Positions 50,015 through 59,388 of a DNA stretch of 64,000 bases are shown here, in pieces (within the stretch, counting starts at the first letter, position 1; each line of letters begins with the position of its first letter). The stretch comes from Gemmatimonadales bacterium (GTDB lineage Bacteria; Gemmatimonadota; Gemmatimonadetes; Gemmatimonadales; GWC2-71-9): NCBI GenBank assembly GCA_041390145.1, contig JAWKQM010000008.1, positions 1 to 64,000 of the forward strand, read 5' to 3'. The notes beneath the pieces are model-generated. The model ran no database searches. It saw nothing but the letters and a program-made list of their open reading frames with translations, and was not told where the DNA came from. A program made the translations under genes and the position numbers.

Positions 50015-50899
50015 ATGGACCTGCACTACAAGCGTGAAGCGCTCGTCGGATCCATCGTCCTTGCCGGCGCGGCGGTCTTCGTGCTCGGGACGATGTGGCT
50101 CGGCGGCAAGAGCTTCGGCCGCGAGGACCTGATCCCGGTTCGCTTTACCAACATCGGCAACGTCAAGTCGAGCACTCCGGTCAAGGTCTCCGGCGTCCAG
50201 GTCGGCAAGGTGGACCGAATCACGTTCGAGGGAGTCGGCAGCGTGCGCGTCGACCTGGCGCTCACCCAGCATGTGCCCTTGGCGCGGGACGCCTCCGCCA
50301 CGATCGAGGCGGTCGGGGTGCTGGGAGACGTCGAAATCGTGCTGGATCCGGGGACAGACAGCGTGCCCCTCGCGCCCGGCGAGGTGCTGGAGGGAAAGGC
50401 GGCGCCGGGGATGGAGGGCATGGTGAACGAACTGGGTGGGCAGGCCCGGGCCGTGATGGAGGGCGCGCAGCTGTTCCTCAACCAACGGATGGCCGACGAC
50501 CTGCACCAGACGTTGAAGGCGATGGAGCGGCTCATGGCGGTGTACGCCGACACCCGGACCGGGCCGACCGCCGAGATGACCCGACTGATGGCGTCGATGC
50601 AATCGGTCTCGGCGCGCCTCGATTCGACGCTGGCGAATCCGGCCCTGGGCCGCACGATCGAGAACATGGACAGCGCCACCGCCGGGCTGACACGGCTGAC
50701 CAACCAGCTCACCGCCACCACCGCGCGGATGGACACGCTGGTCCTCAACATGAACGCGGGGAAGGGGACCATGGGACAGCTGGCCACCAACCCCGCGCTT
50801 TACGATCAGCTGACCGCCACCATGAAGTCGATGCAGGCGCTGATCGACTCCATTCAGGCCAAGCCCGGCAAGCTCACCGTCCAGGTCAAGATGTTCTAG
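50015..50899 (+). CDS. mlaD: MlaD-type MCE substrate-binding protein
   Basis: 294 residues. N-terminal anchor helix LVGSIVLAGAAVFVLGTMWL, MCE domain with VKVSGVQVGKVDRITFEG and DASATIEAVGVLGDVEIVL, and a long helical C-terminus in the periplasm (residues 130-280). Hexamer-forming lipid tunnel. No mlaC or mlaA is seen. Convergent with folE, 7 bases apart. Confidence 0.93.
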   Translation: MDLHYKREALVGSIVLAGAAVFVLGTMWLGGKSFGREDLIPVRFTNIGNVKSSTPVKVSGVQVGKVDRITFEGVGSVRVDLALTQHVPLARDASATIEAVGVLGDVEIVLDPGTDSVPLAPGEVLEGKAAPGMEGMVNELGGQARAVMEGAQLFLNQRMADDLHQTLKAMERLMAVYADTRTGPTAEMTRLMASMQSVSARLDSTLANPALGRTIENMDSATAGLTRLTNQLTATTARMDTLVLNMNAGKGTMGQLATNPALYDQLTATMKSMQALIDSIQAKPGKLTVQVKMF

Positions 50900-50906
50900 G
50901 CGCGCC

Positions 50907-51497
<591 letters not shown>

Positions 51498-51608
51498 GGA
51501 ATGCTCCGGGATCGGAAGTTGAGTTGGTTTCCTGATAACCCGGAGCACCGGGAAAAGGTTCCCCCGGCGGCTCCCACCCCCGACCCACAGGGTTATCTTG
51601 AACCCGCC

Positions 51609-52541
51609 ATGACCCTCACCGTGACCTTCCTCGGCACCGGCGCCGCGATTCCTTCCCTGGACCGCAACGTCGCCTCCCTCGCGCTGGCCCGCGAGGGCGA
51701 AACGCTGCTGTTTGACTGCGGCGAGGGGACGCAGCGCCAGATGATGCGCTATGGCGTGAGCTTCTCCATGCGGGACATCTTCTTCACCCATTTCCACGCC
51801 GATCACCTCCTCGGCCTGACCGGCCTGGTCCGGACCCTCGGGCTGCAGGACCGGACTGATCCGCTGCGTCTTTACGGCCCGCGCGGGGCCAAGCGGGTGC
51901 TGGAACACGCCCTGACCGTCGGCATCGAGCGGAACAAGTTCCCGGTCCAGATCGAGGAACTTGCCGCGGGCGACAAGGTCAGCCGGCCGGAGTACGACGT
52001 GGTGGCCGTCGAGGCCGATCACCGGGCCCCGTCGCTCGCCTACGTGCTGGTCGAGCACACTCGGCTTGGCCGCTTTCAGCCCGAGCGGGTTCGGGAGCTT
52101 GGCGTGCCGGAGGGACCGTTGTGGGGGCGGCTGCACCGGGGGGAGACAGTTCAGCTGCCGGATGGGCGGAGCGTTGGGCCGACGGACCTGGTCGGGCCCC
52201 CGCGTCCGGGCCGGAAGGTGGCCATTTCTGGCGACACCCGTCCGAGCACGGCAATCGCCCAGGCGGCGCGCGGTGCGGACCTGCTGGTCCACGAGGCCAC
52301 CTTCTCGGAAGAGGATGCCGAGAAGGCGGAGCAGACCGGGCACAGCACGGCCGCCGCAGCCGCCACGCTCGCGCGCGACGCAGGTGTCCGGCGCCTGGTG
52401 CTCACCCACATCTCGGCGCGCTACACGCGTGAGGCGCCGGAACTGGTGGCCGAGGCACAGGCCATCTTCCCAGAGTCCATGGTCGCCCGCGACGGGCTCA
52501 TCATCGACGTGCCATTTCCTGACGCCGAGAGCGCAGCCTGA
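51609..52541 (+). CDS. rnz: Ribonuclease Z
   Basis: 310 residues, metallo-beta-lactamase fold: FLGTGAAIPSLDRN, the HxHxDH motif in FTHFHADHLLGL, a late SGDTRPS and THISARYT. It trims tRNA 3' ends. Length is normal. No Shine-Dalgarno; TATCTT lies 9 bases before the ATG, a leaderless-like arrangement. Its stop is overlapped by a CTG of the next gene (CTGA). Confidence 0.95.
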   Translation: MTLTVTFLGTGAAIPSLDRNVASLALAREGETLLFDCGEGTQRQMMRYGVSFSMRDIFFTHFHADHLLGLTGLVRTLGLQDRTDPLRLYGPRGAKRVLEHALTVGIERNKFPVQIEELAAGDKVSRPEYDVVAVEADHRAPSLAYVLVEHTRLGRFQPERVRELGVPEGPLWGRLHRGETVQLPDGRSVGPTDLVGPPRPGRKVAISGDTRPSTAIAQAARGADLLVHEATFSEEDAEKAEQTGHSTAAAAATLARDAGVRRLVLTHISARYTREAPELVAEAQAIFPESMVARDGLIIDVPFPDAESAA

Positions 52542-53164
52542 CGCGCACCGTAAGTCCCCTGCCAGTCGTCCTGCTCGTCGCGGTCCTCGGCGTGCTGGTC
52601 TGGTCGGGTCTCGCTCCCCACGACAGGTTCACCTGGGTGCTGGAGGTGGCGCCGGTCCTCGTCGGGCTGCCGATCGTGCTTGCGACCCGCAGGCGATTTC
52701 CGCTAACGCCGCTGCTCTATGTCCTTCTCGCCGTTCACGCCTCCATCCTGATGGTCGGCGGGAAGTACACCTATGCGGAGGTCCCCATCGGGTTCTGGGT
52801 CGGTGAGGCGCTCGGCCTGGCGCGAAATCACTACGACCGGCTCGGGCACTTCGCCCAGGGGTTCGTGCCGGCGATTCTGGCAAGGGAAATCCTGGTACGG
52901 ACATCGCCCCTCAAGGGAAGCCGTTGGCTGCCGGCGGTCGTGATCGCCTTCTGCCTTGCCTTCAGCGCGTTCTACGAACTGATCGAGTGGTGGACCGCCG
53001 TGGCCACCGGCGATTCCGCCACGGCCTTCCTCGGCACGCAGGGTGATGTGTGGGACACGCAGTGGGACATGTTCCTGGCGCTCATCGGCGCCGTGACCGC
53101 CCTGCTGACGCTTTCGCGGGTGCACGACCGCCAGCTCGCGGTGCTGGTTGCACCGACGGACTGA
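52538..53164 (+). CDS. DUF2238/YjdF-like membrane protein
   Basis: 208 residues from an in-frame CTG that overlaps the rnz stop. The first GTG, at 52592, would cut the first helix. E. coli YjdF has about the same length. Segments VVLLVAVLGVLVWSGL, LEVAPVLVGLPIVL, LGHFAQGFVPAILARE and FSAFYELIEWWTAV give six or so helices, with RNHYDRLGHFAQG typical. Function unknown. Its 3' end overlaps the photolyase gene head-on by 83 bases. Confidence 0.82.
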   Translation: MTRTVSPLPVVLLVAVLGVLVWSGLAPHDRFTWVLEVAPVLVGLPIVLATRRRFPLTPLLYVLLAVHASILMVGGKYTYAEVPIGFWVGEALGLARNHYDRLGHFAQGFVPAILAREILVRTSPLKGSRWLPAVVIAFCLAFSAFYELIEWWTAVATGDSATAFLGTQGDVWDTQWDMFLALIGAVTALLTLSRVHDRQLAVLVAPTD

Positions 53165-54584
53165 GGTCACTGGCGGTCTCCCGGGCCGCCTCGCTGGCCA
53201 GCCATCGCTTCACGTCAAACTTCTTCTCCGCAGCCTTGAGTGACATGTAGCGGACCGTCCCGAATACCGGTCGGCGATAGAATGGCCGGTCGAACTTCCC
53301 GAGAATCCAGTGGAAGCCGGCGTAGCTGTTCGGGTCGCGGCCGTCGAGGGCGTATTTGTTGTTGAGGTGCTCCATGGTCCGGAGCGCGGTGCCGGCATCC
53401 GGGCTCCAGTGGAGGATGGCCTTTCCCCAGAGCATCCGCAGGTAGTTCGGCATGGTGCCGTCCCGTACGTAGCACCGCTGCGCTGCATTCCATAGCGCGC
53501 TTTCCGTCTCACCCCGTTCCATCTCCTCGATCGAATACAGCGCGGGCCGCGGGTCGTCGGCGTGGTCGTCCAGCTCCTTGCGGGCCCAGGCTGGCACCGC
53601 CTCCAGGGTTCGGTGCTTCGCGTCGTGGTGGCAGAAGTTGTGGGCCAGCTCGCGCCAGACGAGGAGCTCATCCTGGAAGCGAGCATACTGGTCCGGGGGG
53701 GCCACCTCGCGGGCGCCGAGGAGGACCTCCTGCGGGCTGATGTTGCCGAAGTGCAGGTAGGGGGAGAGGCCGCTGACCGCCTCGGGGTGGTTGGGGTCGC
53801 CGCGGTCCTCGGCGTAGCGCCGGAGGCCGGTCGCGAGGAACTCCTCGAGCCGCTGCCGCGCGGCTCGCTGCCCGCCCCGGATGGTCGGTGAGGGCCGGAC
53901 GGTGTGATCGATGTCGCAGGACGCGGCGCGTGTCGCGGCGTCGAAGTCACCGGCGGACGGGACGGCCGAATCGAAGGGAAACTCGAAGGAGCTCGTGATC
54001 CGGGGCTCGACGTCGCCCACGGGGTGCAGGAAGTGGGGGAGCGCGGCGAGGGCCTCGGTGCGGAACCCCCGCGCGGTCGGGTGTGCCCGGCTGATATAGG
54101 ACATCGGGACGATGGTGCACGAGTCCACGGCGATCACCGGGGCGTCGACCCGCTCCCGGAGCCGCCGAGTCTGGCGCGGGACGATGAAGGTCGGGAAATA
54201 GTCGGTGACGACGAGGGCCGCGTGCCGGGCCAGCGTCTCGAGGGGCGAGGGGGGACGGGGCTCACCGATGAGCCGGCGGTGGGGCTCAAGGTAGAAGCCG
54301 TAGGGAATCCCCCGCCCGGCGAAGTCGGCCGCCATGTCGGCCGCGGACTCGAGAATGAAGGTGTGGAACCGGTCGCTGGACCATGGGTAGTCGGGCCGGA
54401 GGCCCTGGTACACCACGAGGGGCAGCCCGAGCTGGTTGGCGGCCTGGGCCGCGTAGTTGAGGGCCGGGTTGTGTCTGGCCCGCATGGTCGCCTGGATCCA
54501 ATAGAGGACGTAGTCCCCCGCGACGGGGCGCGTGCGGGAACCGGGATGCAGCCGGGGGTCAGTCGGGGGGGGAGCCGGGGCCAT
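53082..54584 (-). CDS. phr: Class II CPD photolyase
   Basis: 500 residues. FAD-binding domain with the class II ending NNKYALDGRDPNSYAGFHW then FYRRPVFGTVRYMS, and N-terminal MRARHNPALNYAAQAAN. Uses light to reverse cyclobutane pyrimidine dimers. The last 25 residues (PAPRAGGRAPAKASAGR) are a basic extension that lies inside the convergent overlap with the YjdF-like gene. Confidence 0.93.
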   Translation of the reverse strand: MAPAPPPTDPRLHPGSRTRPVAGDYVLYWIQATMRARHNPALNYAAQAANQLGLPLVVYQGLRPDYPWSSDRFHTFILESAADMAADFAGRGIPYGFYLEPHRRLIGEPRPPSPLETLARHAALVVTDYFPTFIVPRQTRRLRERVDAPVIAVDSCTIVPMSYISRAHPTARGFRTEALAALPHFLHPVGDVEPRITSSFEFPFDSAVPSAGDFDAATRAASCDIDHTVRPSPTIRGGQRAARQRLEEFLATGLRRYAEDRGDPNHPEAVSGLSPYLHFGNISPQEVLLGAREVAPPDQYARFQDELLVWRELAHNFCHHDAKHRTLEAVPAWARKELDDHADDPRPALYSIEEMERGETESALWNAAQRCYVRDGTMPNYLRMLWGKAILHWSPDAGTALRTMEHLNNKYALDGRDPNSYAGFHWILGKFDRPFYRRPVFGTVRYMSLKAAEKKFDVKRWLASEAARETASDLSPSVQPAPRAGGRAPAKASAGRSRRR

Positions 54585-54739
54585 GCGCAGAATACCCCCC
54601 GAACGGGGTGGGGTTCGCCCAAGGTGAGTTGTTCATGGTTTTGGGCTTGGAACCTATACAAACACTGGGTGTATCAGGTGCACGAGGCCGCTGGCTGGCC
54701 GGCTGTATCCCTGACCACAGACCCTTGGAGGATCGACCA

Positions 54740-55435
54740 ATGAAGTTCACGAACCTGCTCGCCCTGGCGCTGACTGTCGGCATTGCCGGCACTGCCTGCA
54801 GCGATGACGAGACGACCGCTCCTGTTGTCTCCGACTCCTACGTCCGCGTCGTGCACGCCTCACCGGACGCGCCCAACGTCGACGTGCTGGTGGATGGCAC
54901 CGTCGCCCTGACCAACGTGCCGTACCAGGCATTCTCCGGGTACCTGCCGGTGCCCGCCGGCACGCGCAACCTGCAGGTCCGTGCTACCGGGACCACGACC
55001 ACCGTGATCAACGCGGACGTCCCGCTCACGGCCGGCACCTACTACACCGTAATGGCCACCGGCCCGGTGGCGAGCATTGAGCCGCTCGTCCTGACCGATG
55101 ACCTGACCAACCCGGCGGCTGGCAATGTGAAGGTCCAGCTGGTGCACGCCGCTCCGAGCGCGCCGACCGTGGACATTTATGTGACGGCTCCTGGCGCGGA
55201 CATCAGCATGATGGCGCCGACGCTCACGGCGGTGCCGTTCCGCGGGTACTCGACCTACCTCGAGGTCCCGGCTGGTACCTACCAGGTCCGCATCACGCCG
55301 ACCGGCACCAAGACGGTCGCGCTGGACACCGGCGACCTGGCGCTCGCGGCCGGTCAGATCCGCACCGGCGTGGCGCTCGACGCGGTCGGCGGTGGCGCTC
55401 CGTTCGGCGCGATCGTGCTCGCCGACAAGAACTAA
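54740..55435 (+). CDS. DUF4397 lipoprotein
   Basis: 231 residues, with TTGGAGGATC upstream. Lipoprotein signal TVGIAGTAC (Cys near residue 20), then two tandem DUF4397 beta-sandwich domains, each beginning YVRVVHASPDAPNVDVLVDG or VQLVHAAPSAPTVDIYVTA. Function unknown; exposed to the periplasm or surface. A terminator follows immediately. Confidence 0.9.
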   Translation: MKFTNLLALALTVGIAGTACSDDETTAPVVSDSYVRVVHASPDAPNVDVLVDGTVALTNVPYQAFSGYLPVPAGTRNLQVRATGTTTTVINADVPLTAGTYYTVMATGPVASIEPLVLTDDLTNPAAGNVKVQLVHAAPSAPTVDIYVTAPGADISMMAPTLTAVPFRGYSTYLEVPAGTYQVRITPTGTKTVALDTGDLALAAGQIRTGVALDAVGGGAPFGAIVLADKN

Positions 55436-55454
55436 CTGCTCTTCTGATGGAAAT

Positions 55455-55490
55455 GGGCCGGGGGGATTGCTCCTCCCGGCCCTTTCTATT
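55455..55490 (+). terminator. Terminator after DUF4397 gene
   Basis: Stem GGGCCGGG (55455-55462) and CCCGGCCC (55475-55482), then TTTCTATTT. Also lies beside the end of the convergent kinase gene. Confidence 0.7.
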
Positions 55491-56994
55491 TCTCCGAGCG
55501 CCCATCAAGGGTGCGCAGTTCGCGTTCGAGCCTCGCCTTCCGCTTCGCCATCCGCGCCCGTTCACGCTCGACTCCCCGGTTTGCGATCCGGAAGAATGCG
55601 GCGCCGAACTTTCCGGTCCAGAGCCGTTCGAGTCGCCGTTCGACGCGAAGCTGGCGCCGCTCGTCATTGGCCAGCGTGGCCACACCAACCACGAAGAGGA
55701 CAGAGGCGACGGCAATGAGGACCATCCCCGGGAATCCGAGTACAGAAACGCCGTCAACCTCATGCCTCAGACGGAGGGTGGCGAGGGCGAACAGCAGCGG
55801 TGCGCTGAGGACGAGCGCCACGCCCCGTATGGTCCTGCGCCTTGCCCGGCCGGAGAAGTCGACCGACGCCTGTAGCGCTGCAGCCGCCTCCTCCTGTTCG
55901 GCGCTCATGGCCGTGGCACTCGCCGACACATCGGAGTACTGGAATCCGTGCCGGATAAGTTGCCGGGCGTTTTCCAGGATCGCGGTGACCATCATGCCGA
56001 CCGCCGCCAGGAACACCACCGTGATGACCATGGCGTCACCAGGATGCCGGGCCCGGGAGATCATGTAGGGAGCGAAGGCAAGTACGATGAAGAATCCGCG
56101 CAGGGTCATGGCGCTTCGCTGATGAAACAGCCGCAGGGCCGGCGCGATCTCTGGCCGTCCGGCTCGAAGTGTCTCAAGTGCCGTGACCACTTCTTCACCA
56201 GACCCGAACCGGGCGTCGGGTTCTTTTTCCAGGAGCTGGTCGATCACCTTGGCGAGGGACGCCGGAAGGTCGGGGCGCTTGGAGAGCACCGCCGGCGGGC
56301 GCTGGGTGAGGTGCAGCGCCAGGAGACCGGTGGTGTTTGGCGCGTCGAACGGAGGGTGGCCGGTGACAGCGAAGAAGGCCACGCAGCCGAGGGAGTAGAG
56401 GTCGCTGCGCCCGTCGAGGGTCTCTCCGGCCGCCTGCTCCGGGCTCATGAAGTGGGTGGTACCGATCACCTCTCCGACAGCGGTCAAACCGCTGGTCGCA
56501 TTGGAGCGAGCGATGCCGAAGTCGGTGACGACGGCCCGTCCGGTGGCGCGTTCGAGCATGATGTTGTCGGGCTTCACGTCGCGGTGAATGACCCCGCGCC
56601 CGTGGGCGTAGGAGAGGGCCCAGGCCACTTCCTGCATCATGCGCCCGGCCTCGGAGGCCGAGAGGGGGCCGGCCCGCCGGACCCGTTGCGTGAGGGTTTC
56701 CCCGTCGACGAAGCCCATCACGAAGCAGAGGATCTGGTTGCGGTCCTCGACCCCGTGCACCGGGACAATGTTCGGATGGGAGAAGGAGGCGGCCGTCCGG
56801 GTCTCGCGGAGGAAGCGCTCGCGAAGCTCCGGGCGGACGGCATGCTCCGGCGGGAGGGCCTTGATGGCCACCTGCCGGTCGAGCTTGGTGTCGTGGGCCA
56901 GGAAGACGGCACCCATGCCACCGCGGCCGAGTTCCCGGTCGAGGGTGTAGTCGGGGGCGAGAGCGTCGGCGAGCTGGGTGGAGAAGTCGGGCAT
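55486..56994 (-). CDS. Transmembrane Ser/Thr protein kinase
   Basis: 502 residues. Kinase domain 1-270: glycine loop LGRGGMGAVFLAHD, K45, HRDVKPDN with D139, TDFG with D158 and MSPEQAAGE. Then helices around 310-325, 332-355 and 405-425, 430-455 with a helical basic tail. PknB-like sensor kinase of unknown signal. No extracytoplasmic sensor such as PASTA. Confidence 0.9.
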   Translation of the reverse strand: MPDFSTQLADALAPDYTLDRELGRGGMGAVFLAHDTKLDRQVAIKALPPEHAVRPELRERFLRETRTAASFSHPNIVPVHGVEDRNQILCFVMGFVDGETLTQRVRRAGPLSASEAGRMMQEVAWALSYAHGRGVIHRDVKPDNIMLERATGRAVVTDFGIARSNATSGLTAVGEVIGTTHFMSPEQAAGETLDGRSDLYSLGCVAFFAVTGHPPFDAPNTTGLLALHLTQRPPAVLSKRPDLPASLAKVIDQLLEKEPDARFGSGEEVVTALETLRAGRPEIAPALRLFHQRSAMTLRGFFIVLAFAPYMISRARHPGDAMVITVVFLAAVGMMVTAILENARQLIRHGFQYSDVSASATAMSAEQEEAAAALQASVDFSGRARRRTIRGVALVLSAPLLFALATLRLRHEVDGVSVLGFPGMVLIAVASVLFVVGVATLANDERRQLRVERRLERLWTGKFGAAFFRIANRGVERERARMAKRKARLERELRTLDGRSEK

Positions 56995-57173
56995 GTCGAA
57001 GGCGGGGCAGCGGGGCAGGGAGGCAGGGCGGCCGGAACGGCTCCGGTGCCTTGAGGCGAATCCTCCCGAAGTCAGAATTGTAATCGAGTCCGACCACGGC
57101 CCCGCTGCCCGTCTGCCCCGCCAGCTCGCGTTGACCTCCACCCTCCGGCCCACTAGTTTACTCCGGCTCGCTG

Positions 57174-57246
57174 GGGGCTGTAGCTCAGCTGGGAGAGCGC
57201 TGCAATCGCACTGCAGAGGTCAGGGGTTCGATCCCCCTCAGCTCCA
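57174..57246 (+). tRNA. tRNA-Ala (CGC)
   Basis: 73 bases. Acceptor GGGGCTG with CAGCTCC, D-arm, anticodon loop ATCGCAC with CGC, TTCGATC T-loop. Reads GCG alanine codons. CCA is not encoded. Confidence 0.95.
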
Positions 57247-57283
57247 TATTGGGTGGACGGAAGGTTCGCCCGCAGGACATCAC

Positions 57284-57356
57284 TGCCCCGTGGTGTAACT
57301 GGCAACACGCCTCACTCTGGATGAGGAGAGTCTTGGTTCGATCCCAAGCGGGGCAA
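57284..57356 (+). tRNA. tRNA-Gln (CTG)
   Basis: 73 bases. Acceptor TGCCCCG with CGGGGCA, anticodon loop CTCTGGA with CTG, TTCGATC T-loop; discriminator A. Reads CAG. It lies 37 bases after the tRNA-Ala and probably shares its transcript. Confidence 0.95.
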
Positions 57357-57357
57357 T

Positions 57358-57390
57358 GCCCAGGGTTCACAGCCCTGGGCTTTTTCTTTG
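57358..57390 (+). terminator. Terminator of the tRNA pair
   Basis: Stem GCCCAGGG with CCCTGGGC around a 7-base loop and followed by TTTTTCTTT, a textbook rho-independent terminator 1 base after the tRNA-Gln. Confidence 0.9.
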
Positions 57391-57425
57391 GCGGGACTGG
57401 GGCAGCGAGGCCGGGAGGCAGAACA

Positions 57426-57617
57426 TCAGGTGCTCGCGGGGCCCCCGCCTTCCAGGGCCATCGCTTCCAGCCGCTCCAAGTCTGCCACTGACACGAGGGC
57501 CGCCACCGGCTTTCCGTGACGTTCCAGCACGACCCTCTCTCCGTAGATCAGCACCTCATTCAGCAGATCCGAGAAGTTGCTCCTCGCCATCGAGACGGGC
57601 AGGGTCGTCCTGTCCAT
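57426..57617 (-). CDS. Phd/YefM-type antitoxin, no toxin seen
   Basis: 63 residues, ATG with GGAGG upstream. LPVSMARSNFSDLLNEVLIYGE and RVVLERHGKPVAALVS match the antitoxin family that represses its own promoter and neutralises a PIN/Doc/RelE toxin. No toxin gene flanks it: upstream are tRNAs, downstream a PDZ protein. May be an orphan or remnant from transfer, given the AT-rich upstream patch. Confidence 0.82.
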   Translation of the reverse strand: MDRTTLPVSMARSNFSDLLNEVLIYGERVVLERHGKPVAALVSVADLERLEAMALEGGGPAST

Positions 57618-57647
57618 GGATCCTCCCACGGCCGAAATTTCCAAATA

Positions 57648-57674
57648 ACGTACAATATGTACTAAACGTACAAT
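57648..57674. promoter_or_regulatory. Repeated operator-like sites before the Phd-type antitoxin
   Basis: ACGTACAAT occurs at 57648-57656 and again at 57666-57674, 18 bp apart, and the first forms a palindrome GTACA-ATA-TGTAC with the intervening bases. A 10-bp palindrome TTGACGTCAA lies at 57684-57693. Spacing and location fit autorepression by the antitoxin. The patch is strikingly AT-rich for this window. Confidence 0.6.
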
Positions 57675-57789
57675 CTTTTTCCATTGACGTCAATTCGTAA
57701 ATTTCTAGCCTCCTAACTTCCTCTCGCGACCATCCCCACCTGCGCCGCATCTACTTCCCCGTAACCCACACCTTCGGATGGAGAGGCAC

Positions 57790-58800
57790 ATGATGCGTTC
57801 GTGGATTCCCCTGGCTCTTGGCGCCCTGCTGCTCGTCCCCTCGCCCGCCACCGCCCAGGAAGACAACGTGATGGTGTTCGCCGCCCCCGGCCGTCCCCGC
57901 ATCGGGGTATTGGTGGATGTCAGCGCCAGTGAGGCCAACAACAAGCTCGGTGCCACCATCAAGTCCGTGACGCCGGACGGCCCCGCGGCCAAGGCGGGGC
58001 TCGAGGCCGGCGACATCATCACCAAGTTCGGCGGGACCTCGCTGGGTGGTGAGGCCCCGGGGCAGAAGCTCGTCGAGCTGGCGCAGGCCCTCTCACCTGG
58101 TGACACCGTGCAGGTGGAATACCGCCGTGGCACCGCGAGCCGGACCGCCACCATCGTCGCCGCCAACCTTGGCGGATCGTCGTTCGCCTGGCGGAGCGGC
58201 CCCGGCAACGACTACATGGTCGAGATGGCGCCGCTGATGAAGGAGCGGGCACGCGCGATGGCGGACCGTGAGCTGGCGATCGTCGACATGAATCGCGCAA
58301 TGGGCGAGATGGGCCGCAATTTCACCGTCCGGGTCGGCGGCGGGGCCTTCGGCCTCGACATGGCGGAGATGAACACCGGGCTGGGCGAATACTTCGGCAC
58401 TTCCAAGGGGATCCTGATTCTCGAAAACCCCTCCGACTCGACGATGCCGCTCAAGGCGGGTGACGTGATCCTTGCCATCGACGGCCGCGCCCCCGCCGAT
58501 GTCGGCCAGGCCCGCCGGATTCTCGGCAGCTATGACAGCGGTGACGTCGCGAAGTTTGAGATCATGCGGATGAAGAAGAAGACGACCGTCTCGTGGACGG
58601 TGCCGGCCAGGCAGCGCATGCGGATTCGCAGCCCGATGAACTGGCAGGGCGTCACGCCTCCCCGCGCGCCGGGGGCGCCGGTCGCGCCGGGCGCAATGCC
58701 GAAGGTGCGCGTGAAGACCCCGCCGCCGGCCCCGCCGGCCGCTCCCGCGTCGGTCGCGCCGGCCCCTGCGGCCCCGGTCCCGCCAGTCGCTCGCACCTGA
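57790..58800 (+). CDS. Secreted PDZ-domain protein without protease
   Basis: 336 residues; the ATG at 57790 is preferred because GGAG lies 6 bases upstream, though 57778 is also possible. Signal LALGALLLVPSPATA, PDZ 1 around 35-115 (GPAAKAGLEAGDIITKFGG), a middle helical part, PDZ 2 around 200-270 (STMPLKAGDVILAIDGRAP), and a Pro/Ala-rich tail. No trypsin-like triad, so a binding or scaffold protein, possibly envelope stress related. Confidence 0.85.
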   Translation: MMRSWIPLALGALLLVPSPATAQEDNVMVFAAPGRPRIGVLVDVSASEANNKLGATIKSVTPDGPAAKAGLEAGDIITKFGGTSLGGEAPGQKLVELAQALSPGDTVQVEYRRGTASRTATIVAANLGGSSFAWRSGPGNDYMVEMAPLMKERARAMADRELAIVDMNRAMGEMGRNFTVRVGGGAFGLDMAEMNTGLGEYFGTSKGILILENPSDSTMPLKAGDVILAIDGRAPADVGQARRILGSYDSGDVAKFEIMRMKKKTTVSWTVPARQRMRIRSPMNWQGVTPPRAPGAPVAPGAMPKVRVKTPPPAPPAAPASVAPAPAAPVPPVART

Positions 58801-58819
58801 CCGGAACTCCAGAACGCAC

Positions 58820-58857
58820 AGAGCGGGGGGGCGCCGGTGACGGCGCCCCCCCGCTCT
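58820..58857. terminator. Long GC hairpin between convergent genes
   Basis: A perfect 16-bp inverted repeat, AGAGCGGGGGGGCGCC at 58820-58835 and its complement at 58842-58857, around a 6-base loop. No U run follows; the sequence after the stem core is CTCTGAC, also found behind the hairpin at 63579-63600. Confidence 0.7.
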
Positions 58858-58872
58858 GACGTTCAGGCGCGA

Positions 58873-59316
58873 CTATTGAGCCAGTTCGGGTGGCAGCTGG
58901 CTCTTCGGAAAGATGCGAAAACCGTAGATGTCGTTCGGCCCCCCGAGCACGAAGACCACGATCAGCGGCTCATCCATCAGCTCGAACTTGGCTTCGCGCA
59001 TGTAGGCCGAGAGCGAGTCCCTCGGCACTACGGTTTCCGAGAGAACCGAAACCTCGGGGCCGGCCTGGGAAAGGAGCTGCCCTATGATGTCCGAGAGCTG
59101 GCTCGCGGTGACCTTCTCCTTCACCTGCGCCGAACTGTGGGCAATGATGCTGTCGCCCTGATCGGCATAGAACCACTCCGTGTACGTCCGGCCGGCCGCA
59201 AGGGTGGCGGCCGAATCGGGCCGGGTCACTGGCGCCGGTGCGGAAGCCGATTCCTGGGCGGCGAGCGGTGCCGCGACGAGCGAGACGACGGCAAGGGCGA
59301 GCAGTCGGTGGTGCAT
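58873..59316 (-). CDS. Secreted DUF3887-like protein
   Basis: 147 residues with signal peptide (RLLALAVVSLVAAPLAAQ). Mature part has AGRTYTEWFYADQGDSIIAH and SETVVPRDSLSAYMREAKF, resembling the DUF3887 accessory domain with a helix-plus-sheet NTF2-like pattern. Function unknown. Separated from the PP2C gene by 72 bases. Confidence 0.7.
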   Translation of the reverse strand: MHHRLLALAVVSLVAAPLAAQESASAPAPVTRPDSAATLAAGRTYTEWFYADQGDSIIAHSSAQVKEKVTASQLSDIIGQLLSQAGPEVSVLSETVVPRDSLSAYMREAKFELMDEPLIVVFVLGGPNDIYGFRIFPKSQLPPELAQ

Positions 59317-59388
59317 GTGCGCCTCAGGAGGAATGGGCTCAGGAGTGTCGGGCTCGGTGAGGCCACCGCTGGGGCCCGGCGCGGGTGG

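Noticed and set aside
57174..57356. Integrated element at the tRNA genes
   Set aside because: No integrase and no direct repeat of a tRNA 3' end was found within the window.
57426..57617. Toxin-antitoxin pair
   Set aside because: No open frame beside the antitoxin fits a PIN, Doc or RelE toxin.
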